A DNA stretch of 6,461 nucleotides from Candidatus Segatella papionis (GTDB lineage: Bacteria > Bacteroidota > Bacteroidia > Bacteroidales > Bacteroidaceae): assembly GCA_002297965.1 (NCBI GenBank), contig DBLF01000047.1, forward strand, positions 9,998 through 16,458, in the 5' to 3' direction. A program made the position numbers and the translations under genes. How positions within the stretch are numbered: position 1 is the stretch's first letter; each line of letters begins with the position of its first letter. Shown here one piece after another: positions 1 to 6,320 of this stretch. The notes below the pieces were generated by a model that was not told the origin of the DNA, made no database searches, and saw nothing but the letters and a program-made list of their open reading frames with translations.

Positions 1-357
1 CCGCCCAATGCAGAAATCCACAAGACGGCACTGGGAGGCGAGGACAGCGTAGATTGGGAATACTTCAAGACAACGGAGGAGGCTGTGGAAAAGCTGAAAC
101 AGAAAGGCTTTTTTATTTATAGCATTGAGCAGGTAGAAGGTTCCACCAAGCTCCAGAACTTGCCAGAGGCTCATCCTTCACATCCCAAAGGTTACGCCGT
201 CATCTTCGGCAACGAGGTGAAGGGCGTGAAGCAAAACATCGTGGATATGAGCGATGGATGCCTGGAGATTCCTCAGTTTGGCACCAAGCACTCGCTCAAC
301 GTAAGCGTTACTGCTGGAATCGTAGTCTGGGAGTTTGCCAAATTGTTGAAACTTTAA
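1..357 (+). CDS. SpoU/TrmH-family RNA 2'-O-ribose methyltransferase, C-terminal part (5' end outside window)
   Basis: The frame is open from the first base and ends at TAA, giving 118 residues of the C-terminal SPOUT domain. Enzymes of this family transfer a methyl group from S-adenosylmethionine to a ribose 2'-OH of tRNA or rRNA in the cytoplasm, usually as dimers with a trefoil-knot AdoMet site. Two family motifs are visible, numbered within the fragment: FGNEVKGV at 69-76 (the G-N-E-x-x-G motif) and IPQFG...SLNVSVTAGIVVWEF at 90-112 (the knot motif with S-L-N). TALGGED near residue 9 also fits the domain. The N-terminal half is missing, so the target (tRNA Gm18, 23S rRNA or other) cannot be told. 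The last codons are duplicated just downstream. It lies 90 bp before the next plus-strand gene. The family call is firm; the specificity is unknown. Confidence 0.9.
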   Translation, partial: PPNAEIHKTALGGEDSVDWEYFKTTEEAVEKLKQKGFFIYSIEQVEGSTKLQNLPEAHPSHPKGYAVIFGNEVKGVKQNIVDMSDGCLEIPQFGTKHSLNVSVTAGIVVWEFAKLLKL

Positions 358-403
358 GAAGGTTATCCAAGCTCCTGAAACTTTAAAAGGGTTATCCACA
401 CTC
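346..403 (+). repeat. 29-bp tandem duplication over the methyltransferase stop codon, with a DnaA-box-like sequence
   Basis: Two adjacent 29-bp units (346-374 and 375-403) share the pattern (T/C)TGAAACTTTAA, then a GGTTATCCA core, then CTC, and differ at only a few positions. The first unit includes the last three codons and stop of the methyltransferase (Leu-Lys-Leu-stop), and the second repeats that coding end. A degenerate third unit may start at 404 (TTGTTTAAAAAGTTGATAAC). The second unit contains TTATCCACA (392-400), an exact match to the classical DnaA box; the first has TTATCCAAG. A replication-slippage duplication is the simplest explanation. Confidence 0.8.
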
Positions 404-447
404 TTGTTTAAAAAGTTGATAACACATTAGTTGACAATATATAAAAT

Positions 448-2295
448 ATGACTAGTTATAAACAACAACTGATAAAAGGCATAAAACAAAGTTGCTTGTT
501 TTATGCCCTTTCTACTTTATTGATAGCCCTCCAGTTTGGACTCTATATCGTAGATAGCACTATCCTCGACTATATGGATTTCGAAGGATGGGTGTTCTTC
601 ATCGCCTCTTGCATCAGCCATGCCTCACAGTTTGCACTGGTGCCTTATCTCTTGGCAACCATCGTCTTGGCTTGCAGATGTCCAAAGGCGGCTAGGGTAA
701 TGCAAATAGTGGGTGTCATCCTGCTCTGCATCCTCAACTACCTCAACTCGCAAGTCTATGCCATCTACCATTTCCATATCAATGGTTTCGTACTGAGCAT
801 GGTGTTTGGCGAAGGGGCAGGGGAGATATTCAATTTCAGCCCGCTGCTCTATCTCAAGGAGGCAGGTTTGTTCCTCATCGTCGCCGCCCTCGTCGTTGGG
901 CTTTGGTATGCATCCCATCGCATCTGGCTCTGGCGAAAGAAAGCATACGCCTGGCTTGTGGCTGGTGTATTCGTGGGCTGCACCCTCTATGCTCATCTAT
1001 GGCACATCTACGCCTCTTTCTATCAACATCCATCAGTGATGAAGAGCGCCACCTTGTTGCCATACTATTTTCCAACAACCGCCGATGGATTGTTGCTGAA
1101 ATGGGGCTTCGTACAGCCCAAGGGAGTGGGAAACATCGATGGCAAGCAAAGCGCAGACATTCAATATCCGATACATCCATTGCAGGAAGTGAAGCCAGAC
1201 TCCCTGCCTAATATCGTCGTGATATTGCTCGACTCCTGGAATCGACGCTCGCTAACCCCAGAATGTATGCCAAACACTTATCAGTTTGCCGAGCAAAACC
1301 AATGGTTTACGAATCATTTCAGCGGTAGCAACGGCACCAGGAGTGGCGTGTTCAGTCTCTTCTTTGGACTCTCATGCTACTATTGGGAGAGTTTCGAACC
1401 TGCCCATATCTATCCCGTGCTTCTCAATCGACTGCAGGAACTGGGCTACGACATCCAGACTTATCCTAGCGCAACCTGGGCAGACCCACCATTTGGAAGG
1501 GTCATCTTCGGTGGCGTGAAAGGCATCCATACTGAGACCCCGGGCAAGACTTCCCTAGAGAGAGACACCCATATCGCCGAGGAGTTCATCGCCGATACCC
1601 ATCAATACAAGAAAGGCAAGAAACCATTCTTCTCTTTCCTCTTCTTCGACCTACCGCATAGCTTCGAGCTATCTGCCGACAAGAACAAGAAGTTCCAACC
1701 TGCATGGGCTTTCGCCGACTATACCAAGCTGAACAACGATATGGATCCAACACCATTTTGGAATCTGTATCGCAACACTTGCTACCAGGACGACATCTTG
1801 CTGGGCAAAATATTCGAAACGCTGAAGAAGCAAGGACTGATGGACAACACCATCGTCATCATCTCTGGCGACCACAGCCAGGAGTTCAATGAGAACCATC
1901 GCAACTACTGGGGTCACAACAGCAATTTCTCCGCCCATCAGATAGGGGTGCCTATGATTTGGCATATACCAGGACAACAGGCACATAAATACACTCATCG
2001 CACCACCCACTACGACGTAGTTCCTACACTGATGAAGGAGTATCTGGGCGTGAAGAACAATCCTTCCGACTACTCGATGGGCAAGATGATGACCGACAAG
2101 TCGCCACGCCTCTGGCATGTGGTGGGCAGCAACCTCAACTATGCCTTCATCATTCAGGGAGACACCATCCTGGAGAAGACAGCAGAGGGCAGTCTTGATG
2201 TCTATGACGCCAAGATGAATCCAGTGAAGAATTACCGCTTGCCTGCCAAGCAGTTTAACTTGGCTATCAAAAACTTGAATAAATTCTTCAAGTAA
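448..2295 (+). CDS. YejM/LtaS-like membrane-anchored alkaline-phosphatase-superfamily (sulfatase-fold) protein
   Basis: The 615-residue protein has about five membrane helices (near 17-37, 49-75, 83-105, 133-153 and 167-188), a linker with FYQHPSVMKSATLLPYYFPTT at 191-211, and a large extracytoplasmic sulfatase-fold domain from about 253. The order and the linker resemble enterobacterial YejM/PbgA, which controls lipopolysaccharide synthesis. Unlike what I recall of YejM, the metal site looks complete: D262 (LLDSW), T297 (NGTRSG, nucleophile position), H404 (DLPHSF), D475-H476 (SGDHSQEF) and H490 (WGHN). These match the Glu/Asp, Thr and Asp-His ligands of LtaS and EptA. There is no C/S-x-P-x-R formylglycine motif, so true sulfatase activity is unlikely. 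Transfer or hydrolysis of a phospho-headgroup on an envelope lipid or glycan is inferred; the substrate is unknown. The ATG at 448 is preceded by an in-frame TAA at 442, so no longer start exists, and there is no clear Shine-Dalgarno site. It may be co-transcribed with the methyltransferase. Confidence 0.85.
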   Translation: MTSYKQQLIKGIKQSCLFYALSTLLIALQFGLYIVDSTILDYMDFEGWVFFIASCISHASQFALVPYLLATIVLACRCPKAARVMQIVGVILLCILNYLNSQVYAIYHFHINGFVLSMVFGEGAGEIFNFSPLLYLKEAGLFLIVAALVVGLWYASHRIWLWRKKAYAWLVAGVFVGCTLYAHLWHIYASFYQHPSVMKSATLLPYYFPTTADGLLLKWGFVQPKGVGNIDGKQSADIQYPIHPLQEVKPDSLPNIVVILLDSWNRRSLTPECMPNTYQFAEQNQWFTNHFSGSNGTRSGVFSLFFGLSCYYWESFEPAHIYPVLLNRLQELGYDIQTYPSATWADPPFGRVIFGGVKGIHTETPGKTSLERDTHIAEEFIADTHQYKKGKKPFFSFLFFDLPHSFELSADKNKKFQPAWAFADYTKLNNDMDPTPFWNLYRNTCYQDDILLGKIFETLKKQGLMDNTIVIISGDHSQEFNENHRNYWGHNSNFSAHQIGVPMIWHIPGQQAHKYTHRTTHYDVVPTLMKEYLGVKNNPSDYSMGKMMTDKSPRLWHVVGSNLNYAFIIQGDTILEKTAEGSLDVYDAKMNPVKNYRLPAKQFNLAIKNLNKFFK

Positions 2296-2312
2296 CAAAG
2301 AAGCTTAAGTAG

Positions 2313-2329
2313 GAAAAGCTCGCAAGATA
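2313..2329 (+). repeat. Extra direct copy of the terminator arm
   Basis: The 17-base sequence GAAAAGCTCGCAAGATA occurs here and again at 2346-2362, and inverted at 2377-2393. The right arm of the terminator could pair with either left copy, giving two alternative hairpins. The arrangement looks like a local duplication of one half of the terminator. Confidence 0.85.
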
Positions 2330-2341
2330 TAAAATATAAGC

Positions 2342-2397
2342 ATAAGAAAAGCTCGCAAGATACTACTCATAATAGTTATCTTGCGAGCTTTTCTTAT
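2342..2397. terminator. Bidirectional intrinsic terminator between convergent genes
   Basis: A perfect 21-bp inverted repeat (2342-2362 with 2377-2397) has a 14-base loop. The stem has a GC-containing core (AGCTCGCAAGATA) flanked by AAAA on one side and TTTT on the other, so a U-rich 3' flank is present whichever strand is transcribed. It sits between the stop of the membrane gene (2295, +) and the stop of the CoA-transferase gene (2472, -), as expected for a shared terminator. Confidence 0.88.
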
Positions 2398-2471
2398 ATT
2401 ATATTTATATTAGCCTTATATCATACTTATATCACAATTATACCATGTTAATATTATGATAGATATGTTTC

Positions 2472-3977
2472 TTACTTCAAATACTCCCCAAAGTCAGTGA
2501 GGCGCATATCTCCCTTCTTCAAGAAGGTATCGTGCATGGCGAGGGCTGCTCTCATGCTCTGTGGCTCGTGCCCCTTCTCGGCGAACTTCAGGTATTCGCG
2601 CAGCATTGGGCGATAGTCTGGGTGAGCGCAGTTCTCGATGATTTCCTTCGCACGGCGCAATGGTCCCTTGCCACGAAGGTCGGCAACGCCTTGCTCAGTT
2701 ACGATGACATCCACATCGTGCTCGGTGCTATCCACATGGCTGCACATCGGTACGATGGCGGAGATGCAACCATTCTTGGTGGTACTCTGAGTAGTAAAAA
2801 TGGAGATGTAACCATTGCGCTCGTAGTCGCAAGAGCCACCGATACCGTTCATCAACTTGCTGCCGCAGATGTGGCTGGAGTTCTCGTTGCCATAGATGTC
2901 GCACTCGATGGCGGTGTTCATGGCGATGACTCCCAGTCGGCGGATGACCTCAGGAGAGTTGGAAATCTCGCTCTGGCGGATGGTGAGGTGCTGCTTGAAG
3001 TAGTCGATGTCCTCATACACCTCTTTTAATGTATCGTTGGTCACGGTGAGCGAAGAGCAAGAAGCATCCTTGATTCTGCCCTCACGCATATATTTTACCA
3101 CGGCATCCTGCACCACCTCGGTATATACGCTGAACACTGGCACGTTAGGATTCTGTCCCAATGCCTCCAGCACGGCATTCGAAGTGGTTCCCACGCCGCT
3201 CTGCAATGGCAGGAACTGTGGAGGGATGTGTCCCTTCTTCAAGTCGCTGACCAAGAAATCGGCTACGTTGTGTCCCATCTGCTCGGTCACAGGGTCGAGT
3301 GGCTTGAAGGCACGAGCCTCCTCCGGGATATTGCATTCCACCACACCGATAATCTTCTGGGCGTCAATCTCCACATACTCCTTACCGATTCTATCGCCCA
3401 CGTTCAAGATAGGGATAGGCTGGCGGAATGGACACTCGGCTATCTCATACACATCGTGCAGATAGCGGGAGGCAGGGCTATGGAAGGTATTCTTCTCGAT
3501 GAGCACCTTCTTCGCCAAGCGAACGATGGTAGGTACAATGCCGCCGGCAGAGGTCAAGAATGCCTTGCAGGTGGTTTCGCCTTCCTCCAGGTCAGAGACC
3601 TCGATGATGGCAAGGTCTATCTCGCCATAGAATCCACGGCGCAGACGCTCAGCCATGTGGCCGAGGTGCATATCCTCGTAGTCGATTTCGCCGAGGTTGG
3701 TATGGGTGCGGAAATCCTTGTTGGTAGAAAATGGCGCACGAAACTTGATGGCATGAGCCGCAGCCATGTCACCCTCGATGCTTTGCGAAGTAGAAGCGCC
3801 CGTCAAGATGCCCACTTGGAAAGGTCTGCCCGCCTCGTGTTCAGCCACGGCTTTCTTGGAGAGTTCGCGGAAGGTGGCCTTAGGCACGCCGTTAGGTGTG
3901 AAACCGCTCAATCCGATAGTATCTTGATCGTTAATCATCGCTGCAGCCTCGGCAGCTGTAAGTCTTGTATATGCCAT
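2472..3977 (-). CDS. Acetyl-CoA hydrolase/transferase-family protein, probable succinyl-CoA:acetate CoA-transferase
   Basis: This 501-residue cytoplasmic enzyme belongs to the Cat1/AarC/ScpC family, which moves CoA between acyl groups such as succinyl-CoA and acetate through a glutamyl-CoA thioester. The usual family length is about 490-540. Counting from the chosen start, visible landmarks are LSGFTPNG (23-30), LTGASTSQS (58-66), QSGVGTTSNAVL (259-270), the probable catalytic Glu287 in YTEVVQD, GIGGS (378-382) and TEQGVADLRG (427-436). No gap or frameshift is seen. In Prevotella-like fermenters such an enzyme could link acetate formation to the succinate pathway, but the exact acyl pair is inferred. 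The frame is open up to an ATG at 4031, which adds an 18-residue Ala/Thr/Lys-rich leader. I prefer 3977 because homologues as I recall them begin just before the R-L-T-A-A-E-A-A segment, and because purine-rich AAAGAAGAAA precedes that ATG. It is transcribed alone. Confidence 0.9.
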   Translation of the reverse strand: MAYTRLTAAEAAAMINDQDTIGLSGFTPNGVPKATFRELSKKAVAEHEAGRPFQVGILTGASTSQSIEGDMAAAHAIKFRAPFSTNKDFRTHTNLGEIDYEDMHLGHMAERLRRGFYGEIDLAIIEVSDLEEGETTCKAFLTSAGGIVPTIVRLAKKVLIEKNTFHSPASRYLHDVYEIAECPFRQPIPILNVGDRIGKEYVEIDAQKIIGVVECNIPEEARAFKPLDPVTEQMGHNVADFLVSDLKKGHIPPQFLPLQSGVGTTSNAVLEALGQNPNVPVFSVYTEVVQDAVVKYMREGRIKDASCSSLTVTNDTLKEVYEDIDYFKQHLTIRQSEISNSPEVIRRLGVIAMNTAIECDIYGNENSSHICGSKLMNGIGGSCDYERNGYISIFTTQSTTKNGCISAIVPMCSHVDSTEHDVDVIVTEQGVADLRGKGPLRRAKEIIENCAHPDYRPMLREYLKFAEKGHEPQSMRAALAMHDTFLKKGDMRLTDFGEYLK

Positions 3978-4059
3978 TTTCTTCTTTATGCTTTGTTCTT
4001 TACGCTTATCGGTGGCAGTTGTTGCCGCCATCTTGATAATTGATAACTAAATGTGGGTG

Positions 4060-4067
4060 CAAAGTTA
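4060..4067 (-). promoter_or_regulatory. Bacteroidetes -7 promoter element for the CoA-transferase gene
   Basis: On the minus strand TAACTTTG matches the Bacteroidetes -7 consensus TAnnTTTG exactly. The -33 box is weaker: ATTG at 4086-4089, 18 bases away, instead of TTTG. Transcription should begin near 4053-4056. That leaves a leader of roughly 25 nt to the upstream ATG (4031) or about 75 nt to the preferred ATG (3977). Confidence 0.65.
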
Positions 4068-4219
4068 CACATTATTTCTGATATACAATAATATTTTGAT
4101 GATTTTATGCAGATAAAGGGCGAAATACTTACTATTTGTGAATAGATATACAGTAACGGATAGCTTTATGCAAATTTCCGTTGAATTTTGTCGGTATTTG
4201 GAGGAAAAGCATTATCTGC

Positions 4220-4261
4220 CTAGGCTTATTCAAAATTCTGCTAGGCTTATTCGAAATTTTG
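4220..4261 (+). repeat. Two tandem 21-bp units beginning CTAGGCTTATTC
   Basis: Units at 4220-4240 and 4241-4261 agree at 19 of 21 positions. Both start with CTAGGCTTATTC. The first lies in the perfect palindrome GCCTAGGC (4218-4225). Further CTAGGC copies occur at 4285-4290 and 4311-4316, making four in under 100 bases. Confidence 0.8.
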
Positions 4262-4320
4262 CCTCCAAAGGGCAAATAATTGCCCTAGGCGGGGCAATAA
4301 ATTGCTCTCGCTAGGCAAAA
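4257..4320. other. Potential branched (three-way junction) secondary structure
   Basis: An outer 8-bp stem (TTTTGCCT 4257-4264 with AGGCAAAA 4313-4320) encloses two hairpins. One is AGGGCAA/TTGCCCT (4269-4275 with 4280-4286, loop ATAA). The other is 4292-4298 with 4301-4307, built on GCAAT/ATTGC with one G-U pair. No recognised RNA family or adjacent promoter is seen, so this could be a structured RNA, a DNA cruciform site or a mobile-element relic. Confidence 0.4.
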
Positions 4321-4390
4321 AAAGAATAGGGCGACAGCATTTGGGATACGTTGCCATATCCCTTTCGCAATATTATACTTTCGCTTTTCT

Positions 4391-4623
4391 ACTTCACACT
4401 ACACCAAACGATACTTAAACAATTGTATAACAAGTAATTACGATGGTGCAGTGTGCTTACTGACACTACACCCACACTACACCACACTTCACTTTTTCGG
4501 TGAGCGGAAAATCTCGGTGAGGGTGTAGTGGGGTGTAGTGTCGGTGTAGTGTCAGAGCTTCTATTACACCCTATAAAATTACTGATTATCAAATACATAC
4601 AATATTTTGGTGTAGTGTGTAGT
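4391..4623. repeat. 233-bp nested palindromic array of GGTGTAGTG units
   Basis: The 9-base unit GGTGTAGTG appears forward at 4522-4530, 4532-4540, 4543-4551 and 4609-4617, and with one mismatch at 4445-4453. It appears inverted (CACTACACC) at 4397-4405, 4464-4472 and 4475-4483, with a degenerate copy near 4485-4492. The copies form nested arms: outer 4391-4408 with 4606-4623 (17 of 18 paired, 14 of them consecutive), and inner 4461-4483 with 4532-4554 (22 of 23). Neighbouring units are 10-11 bp apart, about one helical turn, as in iterons or multi-site operators. No initiator gene is present in the window. Confidence 0.85.
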
Positions 4624-4682
4624 CTATTTCGTATATTTCTTATCATCTATCAACTCAGGTTGGCTTAAATATGTGACACCAG

Positions 4683-4702
4683 AAGGATGCTAATCCATCC
4701 TT
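4683..4702. repeat. Small hairpin
   Basis: AAGGATG (4683-4689) pairs with CATCCTT (4696-4702) around a six-base loop, followed by ATTTTG. It is terminator-like on the plus strand, but no gene ends here. Confidence 0.4.
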
Positions 4703-4747
4703 ATTTTGCCAAATCGCCCCCTTTTACCCTCAATTTGGCAGAATAAG
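4700..4747. repeat. 15-bp inverted repeat (TTGCCAAAT type)
   Basis: Positions 4700-4714 pair with 4733-4747 at 14 of 15 positions, the exception being a possible G-U pair. The 18-base spacer is C-rich. The core is TGCCAAAT/ATTTGGCA. It could be an operator or the relic of a terminator; no gene is adjacent on the left. Confidence 0.65.
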
Positions 4748-4754
4748 CACCACC

Positions 4755-4831
4755 AAAGTGGCTCTAAGTATGTTAAAAATACCACTTAGAGCCACTTTTA
4801 TACCCATTCATTTGGCTCTAAATGGTATTTT
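4755..4831. repeat. Three-copy GGCTCTAA element reaching into the ATPase promoter
   Basis: Arms B (4755-4769) and A (4784-4798) form a perfect 15-bp inverted repeat with core GTGGCTCTAAGT. A third copy C at 4812-4831 (GGCTCTAAATGGTATTTT) matches the reverse complement of 4776-4795 at 18 of 20 positions. A can therefore pair with B or with C but not both. Copy C includes part of the promoter's -33 box, which suggests an operator, though a terminator shielding the ATPase gene from upstream transcription is also possible for B/A. Confidence 0.8.
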
Positions 4832-4842
4832 TTGTATATTTG
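4811..4842 (+). promoter_or_regulatory. Bacteroidetes-type promoter of the AAA+ ATPase gene
   Basis: TTTG at 4811-4814 (-33) is followed after 20 bases by TATATTTG at 4835-4842 (-7), an exact fit to TTTG-N19/20-TAnnTTTG. Transcription should start near 4846-4850. An in-frame ATG at 4832 lies inside this promoter and cannot be used from this transcript, which fixes the gene start at 4877. Confidence 0.85.
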
Positions 4843-4876
4843 CAGCCAAATTACCGGTATAAACAACAAGAAGAAT

Positions 4877-6292
4877 ATGGCAAGGATTATTGGAAGAAAG
4901 CATGAGTTACAGCAACTTAGTGAGGCTTACAAAGCAGAAGAGGCTTTATTTGTCGTAGTATATGGTCGCCGAAGAGTGGGGAAAACTTTCTTGGTAAGAG
5001 AGGCTTTCAAGGACAAAATGGCCTTTTACGCCATTGGCGTAAACCAAGAAAACAAAGAGGTACAGCTCATGTACTTCTACCATGCCTTGTGCAAATATTC
5101 TGATACCCCTTTGACCTTACCTAAGAATTGGTTGGAGGCATTCGATGCACTCATCCATATATTGGAAGCATCGCAAGAAGAGAAGAAGGTGGTCTTTCTA
5201 GATGAATTGTCATGGATGAACGGACAAGATGGCTCTTTCTTAACAGCACTGGAATGGTTTTGGAACAGTTGGGCATCGGCACGCAAGGACATTTTGCTGG
5301 TTTGCTGTAGTTCAGCCACTTCGTGGATTATCAACAAGGTTTTCAACAACCATGGTGGATTGTATGGGCGAGTGAATCGACGTATCCATCTCCATCCTTT
5401 CTCTTTGAAGGAATGCGAAGAGTTTTATGCAGACAGAAACATAGCCATGAATCGTTACGACCAAGTGATGAGTTATATGGTGTTTGGCGGTGTTCCTTAT
5501 TATCTCAGTATGCTGGAATCGTCTAAGAGTTTGGCACAAAATATAGATACCTTGTTGTTTGCACCCGATGGGCAACTCCATCAGGAGTATGAGAACTTGT
5601 ATCAAGCGATGTTTCGCAATGCCGACAATCATCTGTTGATAGTAAGTGCTATGGCAACCAAGAACAAGGGATTGACCCGAAAAGAGATATTGGATGCGAC
5701 TGGTCTGGCGAATGCTGGTAGCACCACCAGGGTATTGGATGAACTGGAACAGAGTGATTTCATCCGCAGATATACAGCATTTGGCCAGAAGAAGCGTGAT
5801 GAACTATACCAACTCACCGATGCCTACACATTATTCTATTTCCATTTCTTGAAAGATGGCAAGAATAACGACAAGCAGTTTTGGGAGCATCACCTTGGCA
5901 CGTCGAAGATAAACTCATGGGCTGGTTATGCTTTCGAACAAGTCTGTTTGGCTCATGCGGAACAAATCAAGATGGCTTTGGGTATCAGTGGAATTGCAGT
6001 GTCGGCATCGGGATGGTTGAGCAAATCGAAAGAACAAAAGGCTCAGATAGACTTGGTCTTGGACAGAGCCGACAACATCGTGAACCTTTGTGAGATGAAG
6101 TATTCTACTCGTCCTTACCCAATTGACAAAAAATACGCCGACACATTGCAAAATAGGCAATGGCTCTTCGAACAGGAGACAAAGACTCGCAAGAGCTGCC
6201 AGCAGGTGATGATAACCACATATGGATTGATAAAAAATCAATACACGAGTATCATACAGCGTGAGTTGACATTGGAAGACTTATTCCTTTGA
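4877..6292 (+). CDS. AAA+ ATPase of the ATPase_2/DUF234 family with PD-(D/E)XK nuclease-like C-terminus
   Basis: The protein has 471 residues counted from the ATG at 4877. Walker A is GRRRVGKT (30-37), Walker B is VVFLDE (105-110), and a sensor-like stretch CCSSATSW lies at 143-150, followed by GRVNRRIHLHPFS. A winged-helix segment spans about 249-325 (LTRKEILDATGL...STTRVLDELEQSDFI). The C-terminal DUF234-like region carries E354, D392 (QIDLVLDR) and E406-x-K408 (CEMKY), the PD-(D/E)XK arrangement. No signal peptide or membrane helix is seen. The family is widespread in Bacteroidetes and archaea, often in several copies per genome, and its function is not established. ATP-dependent DNA binding or cleavage is an inference. 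The gene has its own promoter with repeat-based operator-like sites, and stands alone. By eye it is more AT-rich than the other genes here, consistent with an accessory origin. Confidence 0.88.
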   Translation: MARIIGRKHELQQLSEAYKAEEALFVVVYGRRRVGKTFLVREAFKDKMAFYAIGVNQENKEVQLMYFYHALCKYSDTPLTLPKNWLEAFDALIHILEASQEEKKVVFLDELSWMNGQDGSFLTALEWFWNSWASARKDILLVCCSSATSWIINKVFNNHGGLYGRVNRRIHLHPFSLKECEEFYADRNIAMNRYDQVMSYMVFGGVPYYLSMLESSKSLAQNIDTLLFAPDGQLHQEYENLYQAMFRNADNHLLIVSAMATKNKGLTRKEILDATGLANAGSTTRVLDELEQSDFIRRYTAFGQKKRDELYQLTDAYTLFYFHFLKDGKNNDKQFWEHHLGTSKINSWAGYAFEQVCLAHAEQIKMALGISGIAVSASGWLSKSKEQKAQIDLVLDRADNIVNLCEMKYSTRPYPIDKKYADTLQNRQWLFEQETKTRKSCQQVMITTYGLIKNQYTSIIQRELTLEDLFL

Positions 6293-6320
6293 AAATCCCG
6301 ATATATGCTATGATTTCAGC

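Larger units (their letters stand above)
4068..4834. other. Long intergenic region rich in repeats, no convincing gene
   Basis: About 770 bases between the two divergent promoters contain no ORF with recognisable protein features. The longest frame, a minus-strand run at 4389-4646, merely translates the GGTGTAGTG repeats into a biased peptide. No tRNA or rRNA signature was seen. From left to right the region holds a CTAGGC cluster (4218-4320), a nested palindrome (4391-4623), a small hairpin (4683-4702), an inverted repeat (4700-4747) and the GGCTCTAA element (4755-4831). The segment 4068-4200 is AT-rich and shows nothing I can name. Weak promoter-like sequences occur on the plus strand at 4376-4383 (TACTTTCG) and 4632-4639 (TATATTTC). 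Confidence 0.7.

Noticed and set aside
448..2295. Annotation as a true sulfatase
   Set aside because: No C/S-x-P-x-R formylglycine motif is present. The nucleophile context NGTRSG fits Thr-based phosphotransferases.
1669..2298. 209-residue minus-strand ORF
   Set aside because: It is a shadow of the membrane-enzyme gene, which has the sulfatase-fold residues in its own frame.
3228..4043. 271-residue plus-strand ORF
   Set aside because: It is the opposite-strand shadow of the CoA-transferase gene, whose frame carries the clear family motifs.
4257..4320. tRNA gene suggested by a branched fold
   Set aside because: There are no T-loop or anticodon-arm signatures, and only two inner hairpins.
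4391..4623. CRISPR array
   Set aside because: The units are about 9 bp, lie in both orientations and have no regular 30-40 bp spacers or cas genes.
4389..4646. 85-residue minus-strand ORF
   Set aside because: It is a translation of the GGTGTAGTG palindromic repeats with biased composition and no recognisable domain.
4832..4876. Upstream ATG giving 15 extra residues to the ATPase
   Set aside because: It overlaps the -7 box of the predicted promoter and precedes the expected start of transcription. The family's conserved start (RIIGRKHEL) follows the ATG at 4877.
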